Made by a program: the position numbers and the translations under genes | Notes under the pieces: model-generated | Told to the model about the DNA's origin: nothing | The model's input: the letters and a program-made list of their open reading frames with translations, nothing else | The model's database searches: none | Shown: one piece after another, positions 7,354 through 16,384 of the stretch | How positions within the stretch are numbered: the stretch's first letter is position 1 | How the letters are laid out: the number at the start of each line of letters is the position of its first letter | Source of the DNA: Acerihabitans sp035013185 | GTDB lineage: Bacteria; Pseudomonadota; Gammaproteobacteria; Enterobacterales; Enterobacteriaceae | Reading direction: 5' to 3' | Length of the DNA: 64,000 nucleotides | Assembly: GCF_035013185.1 (NCBI RefSeq) | Contig: NZ_JAYGJO010000027.1 | Coordinates: 10,617-74,616, forward strand

Positions 7354-8916
7354 TTAGCCAGCGTTATGTTGCGCCAGATATTGTTCAAAGCTTAGCGTGT
7401 CCGATGCTTCAATTTCCCGCTGGCGCAGCCATGAAGACGCCTGTTCCTTGTCAAACTGTTCTTCATTCAACACTTCAAACGGTTCAGTTCGTAACATTTG
7501 GCGATATTCATTGGCCAGCATTAAACCCATCTCGGCAATGCCCTGCTGCTGCATAGCCTGTAATATTCGCGCTGAGTACGTCAGTTCCGGATCGTCAAAA
7601 CTGGCAACCAGAGCATCGCAGGCTTGCTGGTACTGCTGATTGTCATTATTACTATCGAGAATTACTGCCACCCGGCGCAAATCATGAAAGAGGGATTTAC
7701 CAATATCCGCCAGCGGCTGTTGCGGTGAACCGCAATCGACCTCAAGCGTCAGACCCGGTTTGCGCCCTTCCAGGATCACCTTATTCCAATTAGAACGGGT
7801 GCATAAAACCTCTTGCGCGTTCATCTGTGGCGCATCTGCTAACGTACACCAGATGAGGAAAAGATCCAGGAAACGCGCCTGCCGCTCATCAATACCGATG
7901 GGTGAAAAGGGATTGATATCCAGCGATCGCACTTCAATATACTCGATACCGCCGCGGGTTAATGCATCGGACGGCGTTTCATCCCGGCGAGTGACACGTT
8001 TGGGACGAATCGGCGCGTACAGTTCGTTTTCAATTTGTAATACATTCGTGTTTATTTGCAGGCGTTTACCCTCCCGTTCAAGGCCAATTTGCTGAAATTC
8101 CGCAGACGGGGTCTTGATGGCCCGCTTCAAACCGCTAATGTATTCCTCGATCCGATTAAAGGTTATCCCAAGCTCACTTTGTGATTTGTTAGTGTATCCC
8201 AAATCACTCAGGCGTAATGACGTGGCAAACGGCAAATAGATCATGCCGGATTTTGCCTGTTCAAACGGCAGGTCGGTCTTGCGCCCGGCCAGAAAGGAAG
8301 AACAAATGGCCGGTGAAGCACCGAACAGGTAAGGAATGATCCATCCGAAACGGTAATAATTTCGAATTAAGCGCAAATAGCCGTCGGAAATTTGGTCTTT
8401 ACCGCTAGCCTCATCAGTTATGCCCAGACGCGCCTGCCAAAAAGCCAGTGGCAACGAAAAATTGTAGTGCACGCCGGAGATGACCTGCATCAAGGTACTG
8501 TAACGGTTTTTCAGCCCCTCACGATACAATGTTTTGAGGCGCCCCACATTGGACGAACCATACTGTGCCAACTCGATAGGTTGGCTCTGGTTGATAAAAC
8601 AAGGCATGCTCAGCGGCCACATGCGCTCATCACCGAGGTGGCGCGCTACGTAACGATGAATATCCCGCAAGAGCGCTAACAGGTGGTCGACATCCTCATC
8701 GACAGGCGTAATGAATTCAAGCAACGCCTCGGCAAAATCAGTGGTAATCCATTTATGCGTTAACGCCGCGCCCAGTAATTCTGGATGCGGCGTTTGCGCC
8801 AAATGACCATCAGCGGAAATGCGCAGCGTTTCACGTTCCACTCCCCGGCGGATGCCTTTTAGTGCATGGGGATTAGCTTCCAGCCATGTGAGCGCTTCTG
8901 ATACGTCCGGGATCAA
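7354..8916 (-). CDS. gshA: Glutamate-cysteine ligase
   Basis: ATP-dependent first step of glutathione synthesis (Glu + Cys to gamma-glutamylcysteine), cytosolic. 520 aa against 518 in E. coli. It shows RRGVERETLRI, HKWITTDFAEALLEFITP, SGVHYNFSLPLAFW, RNYYRFGWIIPYLFGASPA and GGIEYIEVRSLDINPFSPIG. The start codon is TTG at 8916 (leading IPDVSEALTWLE), the same unusual start used by E. coli gshA, which suggests conserved translational tuning. Upstream yqaA, present in E. coli between gshA and yqaB, is missing. Confidence 0.98.
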   Translation of the reverse strand: MIPDVSEALTWLEANPHALKGIRRGVERETLRISADGHLAQTPHPELLGAALTHKWITTDFAEALLEFITPVDEDVDHLLALLRDIHRYVARHLGDERMWPLSMPCFINQSQPIELAQYGSSNVGRLKTLYREGLKNRYSTLMQVISGVHYNFSLPLAFWQARLGITDEASGKDQISDGYLRLIRNYYRFGWIIPYLFGASPAICSSFLAGRKTDLPFEQAKSGMIYLPFATSLRLSDLGYTNKSQSELGITFNRIEEYISGLKRAIKTPSAEFQQIGLEREGKRLQINTNVLQIENELYAPIRPKRVTRRDETPSDALTRGGIEYIEVRSLDINPFSPIGIDERQARFLDLFLIWCTLADAPQMNAQEVLCTRSNWNKVILEGRKPGLTLEVDCGSPQQPLADIGKSLFHDLRRVAVILDSNNDNQQYQQACDALVASFDDPELTYSARILQAMQQQGIAEMGLMLANEYRQMLRTEPFEVLNEEQFDKEQASSWLRQREIEASDTLSFEQYLAQHNAG

Positions 8917-9080
8917 ATCGACCTCCCGCGGTTTATGGGGTATAGGTTAAGCATAATTGAAACTGCTCGTAGAGGGTTATCTATTATTATCATTCAAGAA
9001 TTCATCATCAGGTGGACTCTGGTATGTTAACCAAATCGATGGGCCTTAATATAACGCGTTTAACCACGGAACAGAGATCA

Positions 9081-9662
9081 TTACTGGCTATAGTGCCGGA
9101 CAATACGCACATCAACGTAGGCCATTTCAGCTAGCTGGGCGGCCTGAATGCCAAAATCCGCATCCTCAAACACCACACATTTTTCCGGTGCAACGCCCAT
9201 CAGCTCGGCACAGCGCAGAAAAGTATCCGGCCGCGGCTTATGGTGGGGTACATCGTCGGCACCCACGATGGCATCAAAATAGTGTAACAGTCCCAAATGC
9301 TGCAGCAGAGCCACCGCCAGCCGATGCTCGCTGCCGGTGCCTACTGCCATCGGCTTTTTACCGTAATAGGCCTTCACCACCGCCACCAGAGGCAAGGGTT
9401 GCACGTTATCCAATAGCATGGCTTCCACCGCGGCGGTTTTTTCCCTGGCCAACGCGTAAGGATCGAGGATCAAATGGTGGTTATCAATGATCATTTTGGC
9501 AATTCGCCAGGTTGGCGACCCATTTAATGGCGTCATGGCCTGCGCATCATAACGCATTCCATATTTTTTTAGGACTTGGTGCCAGGCTTGATGATGAGTG
9601 GGTTCCGTATCGAGCAGTGTGCCATCCATATCGAAGATCAGCCCTTCGTATTGATCGTACAT
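9081..9662 (-). CDS. yqaB: HAD phosphatase YqaB (fructose-1-phosphatase)
   Basis: HAD-superfamily phosphatase, 193 aa (E. coli YqaB 188), active on fructose-1-phosphate and 6-phosphogluconate-type substrates in E. coli. Motif I is FDMDGTLLDTEP (nucleophile Asp near residue 11), motif II is GTGSEH, the conserved Lys lies in HHKPRPDTF, and motif III is VFEDADFGIQAA. It lies upstream of gshA on the same strand with 164 bp between them. The C-terminal residues after VDVRIV differ from E. coli. Confidence 0.93.
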   Translation of the reverse strand: MYDQYEGLIFDMDGTLLDTEPTHHQAWHQVLKKYGMRYDAQAMTPLNGSPTWRIAKMIIDNHHLILDPYALAREKTAAVEAMLLDNVQPLPLVAVVKAYYGKKPMAVGTGSEHRLAVALLQHLGLLHYFDAIVGADDVPHHKPRPDTFLRCAELMGVAPEKCVVFEDADFGIQAAQLAEMAYVDVRIVRHYSQ

Positions 9663-9835
9663 TGTCGTTTCCTGATGCTAAAAACAATGTATTACTGTAG
9701 CGCAAAGTGGAAAAATTGTCGCTTTTTCTGTCAACAGGAAATAAAGCTATCCAACAAGGCTGTTACTCGCGGGGTGAAGATAAATCAAGGTATTAAAATA
9801 GGGGGGAAATAGCGGAGTCCACGTGTCATGGTGCA

Positions 9836-9912
9836 TGGTGCATCCAGGAGGATTCGAACCTCCGACCGCTCGGTTCGTAGCCGAGTACTCTATCCAGCTG
9901 AGCTATGGATGC
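9836..9912 (-). tRNA. tRNA-Arg(ACG)
   Basis: 77 nt including encoded CCA. The minus-strand sequence starts GCATCCATAGCTCAGCTGGA, has anticodon loop CTACGAA (anticodon ACG, read as ICG) and T-loop GTTCGAATC, and ends GGATGCACCA. First of three identical copies in tandem (the argV-like cluster before csrA in E. coli). Confidence 0.98.
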
Positions 9913-9952
9913 AAATAAATATTATGCAGTAAAAAATTATAATTATACAAAA

Positions 9953-10029
9953 TGGTGCATCCAGGAGGATTCGAACCTCCGACCGCTCGGTTCGTAGCCG
10001 AGTACTCTATCCAGCTGAGCTATGGATGC
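9953..10029 (-). tRNA. tRNA-Arg(ACG), second copy
   Basis: Identical in sequence to the copies at 9836-9912 and 10111-10187. The 40-bp spacer to its downstream neighbour is AT-rich, as expected for a processed polycistronic tRNA transcript. Confidence 0.98.
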
Positions 10030-10110
10030 AGTGTTAGACGATAAAACGTGTGACCAGATTATATCTGTTTGTACCAAAACCTATACCTGACCGCGCTAAC
10101 AGGTCAGTAA

Positions 10111-10187
10111 TGGTGCATCCAGGAGGATTCGAACCTCCGACCGCTCGGTTCGTAGCCGAGTACTCTATCCAGCTGAGCTATGGATGC
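10111..10187 (-). tRNA. tRNA-Arg(ACG), third copy
   Basis: Identical to the other two tRNA-Arg(ACG) genes and 81 bp from the second copy. It directly follows tRNA-Ser in transcription order. Confidence 0.98.
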
Positions 10188-10197
10188 ATATTATTAA

Positions 10198-10290
10198 TGG
10201 CGGTGAGGGAGGGATTCGAACCCTCGATACAGCTTTTGACCGTATACTCCCTTAGCAGGGGAGCGCCTTCAGCCTCTCGGCCACCTCACC
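10198..10290 (-). tRNA. serV: tRNA-Ser(GCU)
   Basis: 93-nt class II tRNA with encoded CCA. The minus strand begins GGTGAGGTGGCCGAGAGGCT, carries anticodon GCU in CCTGCTAAGG, and has a long variable arm. It is the promoter-proximal member of the serV-argVYZQ type cluster, transcribed in the same direction as csrA. Confidence 0.97.
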
Positions 10291-10606
10291 TACGCGCCGG
10301 TGATAATGCTCATCGGCACTGCGTGGCGCACATATTACTTTCCCGGCCTGATAAGTCAAACAATTTTTCCCCTACAGCGCGCGTTTGCACAAAAGCCATG
10401 CAAGTTGACCAGATTGACAGCACAATACAGCCAATAGCTTTCGCGCAGCCAACGCATTGGCAACGTGAGAGATGAAGTGGATTGCACTTAAATCAGTAAT
10501 AAATGTGTCCTATTTAACTATTCAGCTGGAAATCATCTAGAATAATTAAATAGGATCAGGAATCAAGAGGGGGGCGGCGCCTCGCTACTGCAAGGCGCTT
10601 GAAAGA
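10291..10606. other. csrA-tRNA intergenic region
   Basis: 316 bp without a gene. It holds the right half of the dispersed repeat at 10443-10470 (GCGCAGCCAACGCATTGGCA) and a stem-loop GCGCCT/AGGCGC at 10577-10598 just after the csrA stop. The stem-loop has no T run, so it is only a possible csrA 3' structure. The promoter of the tRNA operon should lie at the left part. Confidence 0.5.
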
Positions 10607-10792
10607 TTAGAAAGGATTCTGCTGTGACTTCTCAGCCTGGATTCGCTGGTATATTTCTTCCCGGTGAACAGAGACTTCTTTAGGCGCGTTGACACCGATA
10701 CGGACCTGGTTGCCCTTGACTCCTAAAACAGTAACCGTTACCTCATCGCCTATCATGAGGGTTTCACCAACTCGACGAGTCAGAATTAGCAT
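10607..10792 (-). CDS. csrA: Carbon storage regulator CsrA
   Basis: Global post-transcriptional regulator that binds GGA motifs in mRNA leaders as a homodimer. 61 aa, almost identical to E. coli CsrA. RNA-binding residues are present in the first strand (MLILTRRVGETLMIG) and around VHREEIYQRI, and only the last three residues differ. Upstream CAAGGAGCAAAG supplies a ribosome binding site that itself contains GGA, consistent with autoregulation. The flanks match E. coli: alaS upstream and the tRNA cluster downstream. Confidence 0.99.
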   Translation of the reverse strand: MLILTRRVGETLMIGDEVTVTVLGVKGNQVRIGVNAPKEVSVHREEIYQRIQAEKSQQNPF

Positions 10793-10984
10793 TCTTTGCT
10801 CCTTGAAAGATTAAAAGAGTCGGGTCTCTCAGTTTCCCGCCATTATCCATCATATACCATGAAAGCGTAAGCCATCTAAGCGACATTAAATGCCCCCAGG
10901 CTGACCTATTGCTACATCAGGTATAAGTTTAGTCGATATGACTCACTTCGCGCCTAACTTTTGACTAGGAATAAATAAGAATTC

Positions 10985-11018
10985 AAACGCCATAACTTAA
11001 CAGAAAGTCATGGCGTTT
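10985..11018 (-). terminator. alaS terminator hairpin
   Basis: A 14-bp stem (AAACGCCATGACTT/AAGTTATGGCGTTT on the minus strand, one G-T pair) with a six-base loop lies 15 nt after the alaS stop. The following T stretch is short, so termination strength is uncertain. Confidence 0.6.
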
Positions 11019-11032
11019 ATCATAACGTATTC

Positions 11033-13669
11033 TTATTCTGCCCCGAATGTGTTTACCAGCAGGGCCTCAACGTCTGACAGAGCTGCAGGTAATGCACTGG
11101 CATCACTTCCTCCAGCCTGAGCCATATCGGGCCGCCCACCGCCCTTACCGCCCACTTGCTGGGCTAATTGACTGATGAGCTCACCGGCCTTCACCCGGTT
11201 GGTTAAATCTTTTGTAACCCCGGCAATCAGGCTGACCTTATTATCCGTGACAGTGGCCAGTACAATAACCGCCGAACCAAGCTGATTTTTCAGATCGTCC
11301 ACGATGGTGCGCAACATTTTGGGATCCACATTATCCAATCGGCTCACCAATACCTTAATGCCGTGTATCTCCTTTACACCAGCGGTAAGCGCACTGCTTT
11401 CCTGAGCAGCCTGCTGATTTTTGAGCTGCTGAAGTTCTTTTTCCAATTGCCGGGTGCGATCCATCAACGCTTTGACCTTATCCGCCAAGCTTTGGTTGTC
11501 GCCTTTAACCAATTGAGCAATATCGTGAACCAGGTCACTTTGCTGATGCAAGTCCGCCAATGCGCCTTCGCCGGTGACGGCCTCTATGCGGCGTATGCCC
11601 GCGGCAGTCCCGGATTCAGAAATAATCCGAAACAGGCCGATGTCGCCGGTACGACTGGCGTGGATGCCGCCGCACAGTTCAGTGGAAAAATCCCCCATGC
11701 TCAATACCCTGACTTGAGCATCATATTTTTCACCAAACAGTGCCATAGCTCCGGTACCCCGTGCGGCCTCAAGATCCATCACTTGGGTTTCAATAGGTAA
11801 ATTACGGCGAATTTGTTGGTTAACAATATCTTCCACTGCGCGTATTTGCTGGGGTTTCATGCCTTCGCCATGGGAAAAATCGAAGCGCAAATAGTGATCA
11901 TTAACCAGCGACCCTTTCTGGCCTACATGTTCACCCAGCACCTGGCGTAGCGCCGCGTGCAGAAGATGGGTCGCCGAATGGTTCAGCCGAATGCGCGAGC
12001 GCCGCGCTTGATCCACACTGGCGGAGACCCGATCGCCGACGTGTAGCTCACCGTGAGCCAACCGTCCCAGATGGCCATACGCTTGACCGTATTTTTGCGT
12101 ATCGCTCACGATAAACAGACCTAGGTCGGATTTCAATTCACCTTGGTCCCCGACCTGGCCGCCTGACTCGCCATAAAATGGCGTTTCATCAAGCACCACC
12201 ACGGCATCGTCACCGCGCTCAATAGACTGCACTGGCTCACCATGGAGAAATAATGCCACCACATTGCCCGGATGCTGCGCTTCGTCGTAACCGACAAACC
12301 GGGTCGTTTTATCTACCCGCAGCATACTATTGTAATCAGCACCAAAGCCGCTAGATTCGCGGGCACGGCGGCGTTGTGCATCCATAGCCCGTTCAAAGCC
12401 TGGCTCATCAACTTTTAGCTGCCGTTCGCGACAGACATCAGCGGTAAGATCAAGCGGGAAACCATAGGTGTCATAGAGTCGAAAAGCGGTCTCGCCGTCC
12501 AACGTGTCGCCCTCAAGCTTACTCAACTCTTCATCCAGCAGGGCCAGGCCGCGTTCCAGCGTACGCGCAAATTGCTCTTCCTCTGTTTGCAGCACCTGCT
12601 CCACCCGTGACTGCTGCGGTTTCATCTCTGCGGCAGCGGAGCCCATGACGTCAATCAGTGGCGCCACCAGCTTGAAGAAGAAGGCGTCTTTTGCCCCCAG
12701 CATATTGCCGTGACGCACCGCGCGACGAATAATGCGACGCAACACATACCCGCGGCCTTCGTTGGACGGCACAACGCCATCGGCGATCAGGAATGCGCAG
12801 GAACGAATATGATCGGCAATCACCCGTAGGGACTTATTGGTCAAATCACTGGCACCGGTGACATTTGCCACTGCCGCAATCAGCGTGCGGAACAAATCGA
12901 TATCGTAATTGGAATTAACATGTTGCAACACTGCCGTGATGCGCTCCAACCCCATGCCGGTATCTACGGAGGGTTTAGGCAGTGGCAACATGGTGTCATC
13001 GGACTGGCGATTGAACTGCATGAACACCAGATTCCAAATTTCAATATACCGATCACCATCTTCTTCTGGGCTTCCCGGAGGACCGCCCCAGATATGATCA
13101 CCATGATCATAAAAAATTTCAGAACAGGGTCCACAAGGGCCGGTATCACCCATTTGCCAAAAGTTATCCGAGGCATAGGCGCTGCCTTTGTTATCACCAA
13201 TGCGGATAATGCGCTCATGGGGAATCCCGACTTCATCCGCCCAAATGCTATATGCCTCGTCATCGGTGGCGTAAACCGTCACCCAGAGCTTCTCTTTCGG
13301 CAGATTGAACCATTGTTCCCCGGTTAATAATTCCCAAGCGAAGCTAATGGCATCATGTTTGAAGTAATCGCCAAAGCTAAAGTTGCCCAACATTTCGAAA
13401 AACGTGTGATGCCGGGCCGTGTAGCCGACATTTTCCAGATCATTGTGCTTGCCACCAGCACGGACACATCGCTGGGAAGTCGTGGCTCGGCGGTATTGGC
13501 GCTGGTCCAGCCCAAGGAAAACATCCTTGAATTGGTTCATGCCGGCATTGGTAAATAACAATGTCGGATCGTTTTCTGGCACCAGAGAGCTGCTTGCTAC
13601 GACCTGGTGGCCTTTGCCATGGAAAAAATCGAGAAACGCTTGACGGATCTCAGCGGTGCTCTTGCTCAT
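11033..13669 (-). CDS. alaS: Alanyl-tRNA synthetase
   Basis: Class II aminoacyl-tRNA synthetase that charges tRNA-Ala. 878 aa (E. coli 876). Order: catalytic core (1-240; FTNAGMNQFKDVFLG, GDTGPCGPCSEIFYDHG), tRNA-recognition domain, editing domain with zinc-type ligands HSATHLLH and ELCGGIHASRTGD, and C-Ala domain ending in GGKGGGRPDMAQAGG. It is followed by csrA as in E. coli. Full length with no disruption. Confidence 0.99.
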   Translation of the reverse strand: MSKSTAEIRQAFLDFFHGKGHQVVASSSLVPENDPTLLFTNAGMNQFKDVFLGLDQRQYRRATTSQRCVRAGGKHNDLENVGYTARHHTFFEMLGNFSFGDYFKHDAISFAWELLTGEQWFNLPKEKLWVTVYATDDEAYSIWADEVGIPHERIIRIGDNKGSAYASDNFWQMGDTGPCGPCSEIFYDHGDHIWGGPPGSPEEDGDRYIEIWNLVFMQFNRQSDDTMLPLPKPSVDTGMGLERITAVLQHVNSNYDIDLFRTLIAAVANVTGASDLTNKSLRVIADHIRSCAFLIADGVVPSNEGRGYVLRRIIRRAVRHGNMLGAKDAFFFKLVAPLIDVMGSAAAEMKPQQSRVEQVLQTEEEQFARTLERGLALLDEELSKLEGDTLDGETAFRLYDTYGFPLDLTADVCRERQLKVDEPGFERAMDAQRRRARESSGFGADYNSMLRVDKTTRFVGYDEAQHPGNVVALFLHGEPVQSIERGDDAVVVLDETPFYGESGGQVGDQGELKSDLGLFIVSDTQKYGQAYGHLGRLAHGELHVGDRVSASVDQARRSRIRLNHSATHLLHAALRQVLGEHVGQKGSLVNDHYLRFDFSHGEGMKPQQIRAVEDIVNQQIRRNLPIETQVMDLEAARGTGAMALFGEKYDAQVRVLSMGDFSTELCGGIHASRTGDIGLFRIISESGTAAGIRRIEAVTGEGALADLHQQSDLVHDIAQLVKGDNQSLADKVKALMDRTRQLEKELQQLKNQQAAQESSALTAGVKEIHGIKVLVSRLDNVDPKMLRTIVDDLKNQLGSAVIVLATVTDNKVSLIAGVTKDLTNRVKAGELISQLAQQVGGKGGGRPDMAQAGGSDASALPAALSDVEALLVNTFGAE

Positions 13670-13811
13670 AGTTGTCCCGGAATCAAGCTAAACGAACGAA
13701 TCGAAAACAGAATAGCGCAGTATTGGGGCGCTACAATAGCGTTCACGAAATCAAAAGTGGGAATAAGATAAATTTTCTTTGCTGCGAAGTAAAATCCCAC
13801 AGGCCATCAAT

Positions 13812-14303
13812 TTAAAAATTTATATAAATCGAACGAATTTCATCGTAGGAAAAACCGCGGGAAAGGAGATAACGTTGTACTTTGATTCTTGCATCCCGGT
13901 CGGGTGAAAGGGGTTGTCCGAACTTCTTCCAGGCGATCTCTTGCGCTTGCGCGGGTCGATCGATCTCCGCCTCAGAGAAGGCGTGATCGATAATATCCCG
14001 GCTTACGCCTTTTTGGAGCAACTCTATGCGTATCTTTTGCTCACCATAACCTTTTTTACTTCGGCTATTGACGTAACGCAAGGCAAAACGCGCATCGTCC
14101 AACCAATCATTTTGCTGGCAATATTCAATAACCGTCGCGATTTCGGCGTCGGTTATTGCCGGCGTATCTTGCACACCGTTGTCTTGCCGCTGCTTAAAAA
14201 GCCGACGGGAGACGGGAGGCGCGGCTAATTTGCGGCGCAACTCCGCTTCGCTATGATCGCGCAGCGTGAGGATATGCAATGCACGATCGAGTAGAGAGCT
14301 CAC
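13812..14303 (-). CDS. recX: Regulatory protein RecX
   Basis: Inhibitor that caps RecA filaments and modulates recombination and coprotease activity. 163 aa (E. coli 166) made of three-helix repeats, with RDHSEAELRRKLA, YCQQNDWLDDARFALRYVNSRSKKGYG and RYLLSRGFSYDEIRSIY. The start codon is GTG at 14303 with GGGAG ten nt upstream. It lies 42 bp after recA and is probably expressed by read-through of the recA terminator region. The E. coli-like N-terminal 12 residues are absent. Confidence 0.93.
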   Translation of the reverse strand: MSSLLDRALHILTLRDHSEAELRRKLAAPPVSRRLFKQRQDNGVQDTPAITDAEIATVIEYCQQNDWLDDARFALRYVNSRSKKGYGEQKIRIELLQKGVSRDIIDHAFSEAEIDRPAQAQEIAWKKFGQPLSPDRDARIKVQRYLLSRGFSYDEIRSIYINF

Positions 14304-14345
14304 CGGTTTTGATCTCCCGGATGCACAAACCGGCAGCAGACGATA

Positions 14346-15416
14346 TTATGCTTCCTCACTGCTCTCACTAGCCGCATTTTCATCAACAGCAGTAGATTCA
14401 CCAGCAAAACTCGAGGTTTCAGGACTATTTAGCAGCATATCACGCAATTTCTTATCCAGTTCCATCGCGATTTCAGGACGTTCTTTCAGGAATATGCAGG
14501 CGTTTGCCTTACCCTGTCCGATTTTTTCACCGTTATAGCTATACCATGCACCCGCTTTTTCAATCAGCTTATGCTTAACGCCCAAATCCACCAGTTCACC
14601 GCGAATATTAATGCCTTCACCGTAAAGGATCTGGAATTCAGCCTGTTTGAACGGCGCGGCGACTTTGTTTTTTACCACTTTGACGCGCGTCTCGCTACCC
14701 ACCACGACTTCACCCTCTTTAACCGAGCCAATGCGTCGAATATCAAGACGTACCGACGCGTAGAACTTCAGCGCGTTGCCACCGGTGGTGGTTTCAGGGT
14801 TACCGAACATCACGCCAATTTTCATGCGTATTTGATTGATAAAGATCAGCAGGGTATTGGCGTTCTTGAGGTTGCCCGCCAGTTTGCGCATGGCCTGGCT
14901 CATCATACGTGCGGCCAGCCCCATATGTGAATCGCCGATTTCCCCTTCAATTTCTGCTTTTGGCGTCAATGCCGCCACGGAGTCGACGATAATGACATCA
15001 ACTGCGCCGGAGCGGGTTAGCGCATCACAAATTTCCAACGCTTGCTCACCGGTGTCCGGCTGCGAACACAGCAGGTTATCGATATCCACGCCTAATTTTT
15101 TGGCGTAAATGGGATCCAAGGCATGCTCGGCATCGATAAAGGCGCAGGTTTTGCCTTCACGCTGGGCGGAAGCGATCACCTGCAGGGTCAGAGTGGTTTT
15201 ACCCGAGGATTCCGGCCCATAGATTTCAACGATGCGCCCCATGGGCAACCCACCGGCCCCTAATGCAATATCAAGGGAAAGAGAACCCGTGGAGATCGTT
15301 TCAACATCCATTGAGCGATCTTCACCCAGGCGCATGATAGAACCTTTGCCAAACTGTTTTTCAATCTGACTTAATGCTGCTGCTAGCGCCTTTTGTTTAT
15401 TCTCATCAATAGCCAT
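14346..15416 (-). CDS. recA: Recombinase RecA
   Basis: ATP-dependent strand-exchange protein and coprotease for LexA. 356 aa (E. coli 353). Walker A GPESSGKT is at residues 67-74, with further matches MGLAARMMSQAMRKLAGNLK, LLIFINQIRMKIGVMFGNPE and ALKFYASVRLDIRRIG. The acidic C-terminal tail (ENAASESSEEA) is typical. It is controlled by the LexA-box promoter just upstream. Order pncC-recA-recX-alaS is as in E. coli. Confidence 0.99.
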   Translation of the reverse strand: MAIDENKQKALAAALSQIEKQFGKGSIMRLGEDRSMDVETISTGSLSLDIALGAGGLPMGRIVEIYGPESSGKTTLTLQVIASAQREGKTCAFIDAEHALDPIYAKKLGVDIDNLLCSQPDTGEQALEICDALTRSGAVDVIIVDSVAALTPKAEIEGEIGDSHMGLAARMMSQAMRKLAGNLKNANTLLIFINQIRMKIGVMFGNPETTTGGNALKFYASVRLDIRRIGSVKEGEVVVGSETRVKVVKNKVAAPFKQAEFQILYGEGINIRGELVDLGVKHKLIEKAGAWYSYNGEKIGQGKANACIFLKERPEIAMELDKKLRDMLLNSPETSSFAGESTAVDENAASESSEEA

Positions 15417-15489
15417 TTGTACTCCTGTGATGGGAGAGCGACATCGCTGCGCTCTTTACCTAACTGATACCTAACCGATACTGCCGCCA

Positions 15490-15517
15490 ATTATACTGTA
15501 CAGTCATACAGTATCAA
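15490..15517 (-). promoter_or_regulatory. recA promoter with LexA (SOS) box
   Basis: On the minus strand -35 TTGATA (15517-15512) and -10 TATAAT (15495-15490) are 16 bp apart. A 20-bp LexA box, TACTGTATGACTGTACAGTA, covers 15513-15494, with CTG-N10-CAG intact. It thus overlaps both promoter elements, the arrangement of E. coli recA, so SOS induction is expected to be preserved. Confidence 0.92.
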
Positions 15518-15525
15518 GTATATTT

Positions 15526-16014
15526 TTAAAGAAATCTATCCAAAAGGGTTTTCAGGGCAAAATGCACTGCCTGGCGCCTGACCTCATCCCGCCCTCCAGC
15601 GAAATGCATCAGTTGAGAAAAAGGCGCCTGGTTGTGGCTGGCGATACCAAACCACACGGTACCGACAGGTTTTTGCACCGTGCCGCCATCCGGCCCGGCG
15701 ATGCCACTAACGGCTAATGCATAGTCGGCCGCCGCCACCTTGAGTGCACCTGCAGCCATTTCCAACACCACCGGACCGCTCACCGCGCCATGGAGCGACA
15801 ATGTGCTGGTTTTTACGCCCAGCATATCGGTCTTCGCCTGATTGCTATAGGTCACAAAACCCCGTTCAAACCACGCCGAACTGCCGGCAATATCGGTGAT
15901 GGATTTGGCCACCCAACCGCCGGTGCAGGACTCTGCGCAGGTAACGAAACGACTTTGCTGCTTAAGCGCCACGCCAAGGCGCGCGCTGAGTTGGACCAGA
16001 TCATTGTCGTTCAT
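15526..16014 (-). CDS. pncC: Nicotinamide-nucleotide amidohydrolase PncC
   Basis: NMN deamidase (CinA C-terminal domain family) that recycles NMN to NaMN. 162 aa from the Met at 16014 (MNDNDLVQL), which has GGGAGT upstream. A second Met five codons earlier (16029) has no good ribosome binding site. Conserved segments are CAESCTGGWVAKSITDIAGSSAWFERGFVTYSN, given here as positions 27-60 of the protein, and SGIAGPDGGTVQKPVGTVWFG. It lies upstream of recA on the same strand as in E. coli (formerly ygaD). Confidence 0.96.
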   Translation of the reverse strand: MNDNDLVQLSARLGVALKQQSRFVTCAESCTGGWVAKSITDIAGSSAWFERGFVTYSNQAKTDMLGVKTSTLSLHGAVSGPVVLEMAAGALKVAAADYALAVSGIAGPDGGTVQKPVGTVWFGIASHNQAPFSQLMHFAGGRDEVRRQAVHFALKTLLDRFL

Positions 16015-16384
16015 ACATGATACTCCCATCCTGGTGACAAAGTGGCCGAAACAGCGCCGTTACGCCACCATGGCTAGTGGTTAATGATAATTTTTGCGCA
16101 CTATCTTCTATTTTTACTAGGCTAGATCGTACCTACCCCATGCCATCAGTGCCACAGACATGATCCAGTATAATCCGTTACCTGGTGGAGTTTGTTTACT
16201 AGATTTTTATCTTGTAACCTCATTATTGATGCACTAAGGTTCCCATTAAACCATTGGTTATAATATTAAGTGCTTCCTAATTACTTAATGTCATTTATTA
16301 AAAATTTTAAAGTGGATTAGCATGCCCCGACAAACTGTAAGCACAGATACGCATTTTTTAACCTCGTCACGTTCAGGAATAACG
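16015..16384. other. pncC / transporter divergent intergenic region
   Basis: 370 bp without a supported gene between divergently transcribed pncC and the ABC transporter gene. AT-rich from 16200 on and should hold both promoters. I see no recognisable operator. Confidence 0.4.

Noticed and set aside
10577..10598. csrA rho-independent terminator
   Set aside because: The stem-loop has no T tract on the minus strand, so it is noted only as a structure.
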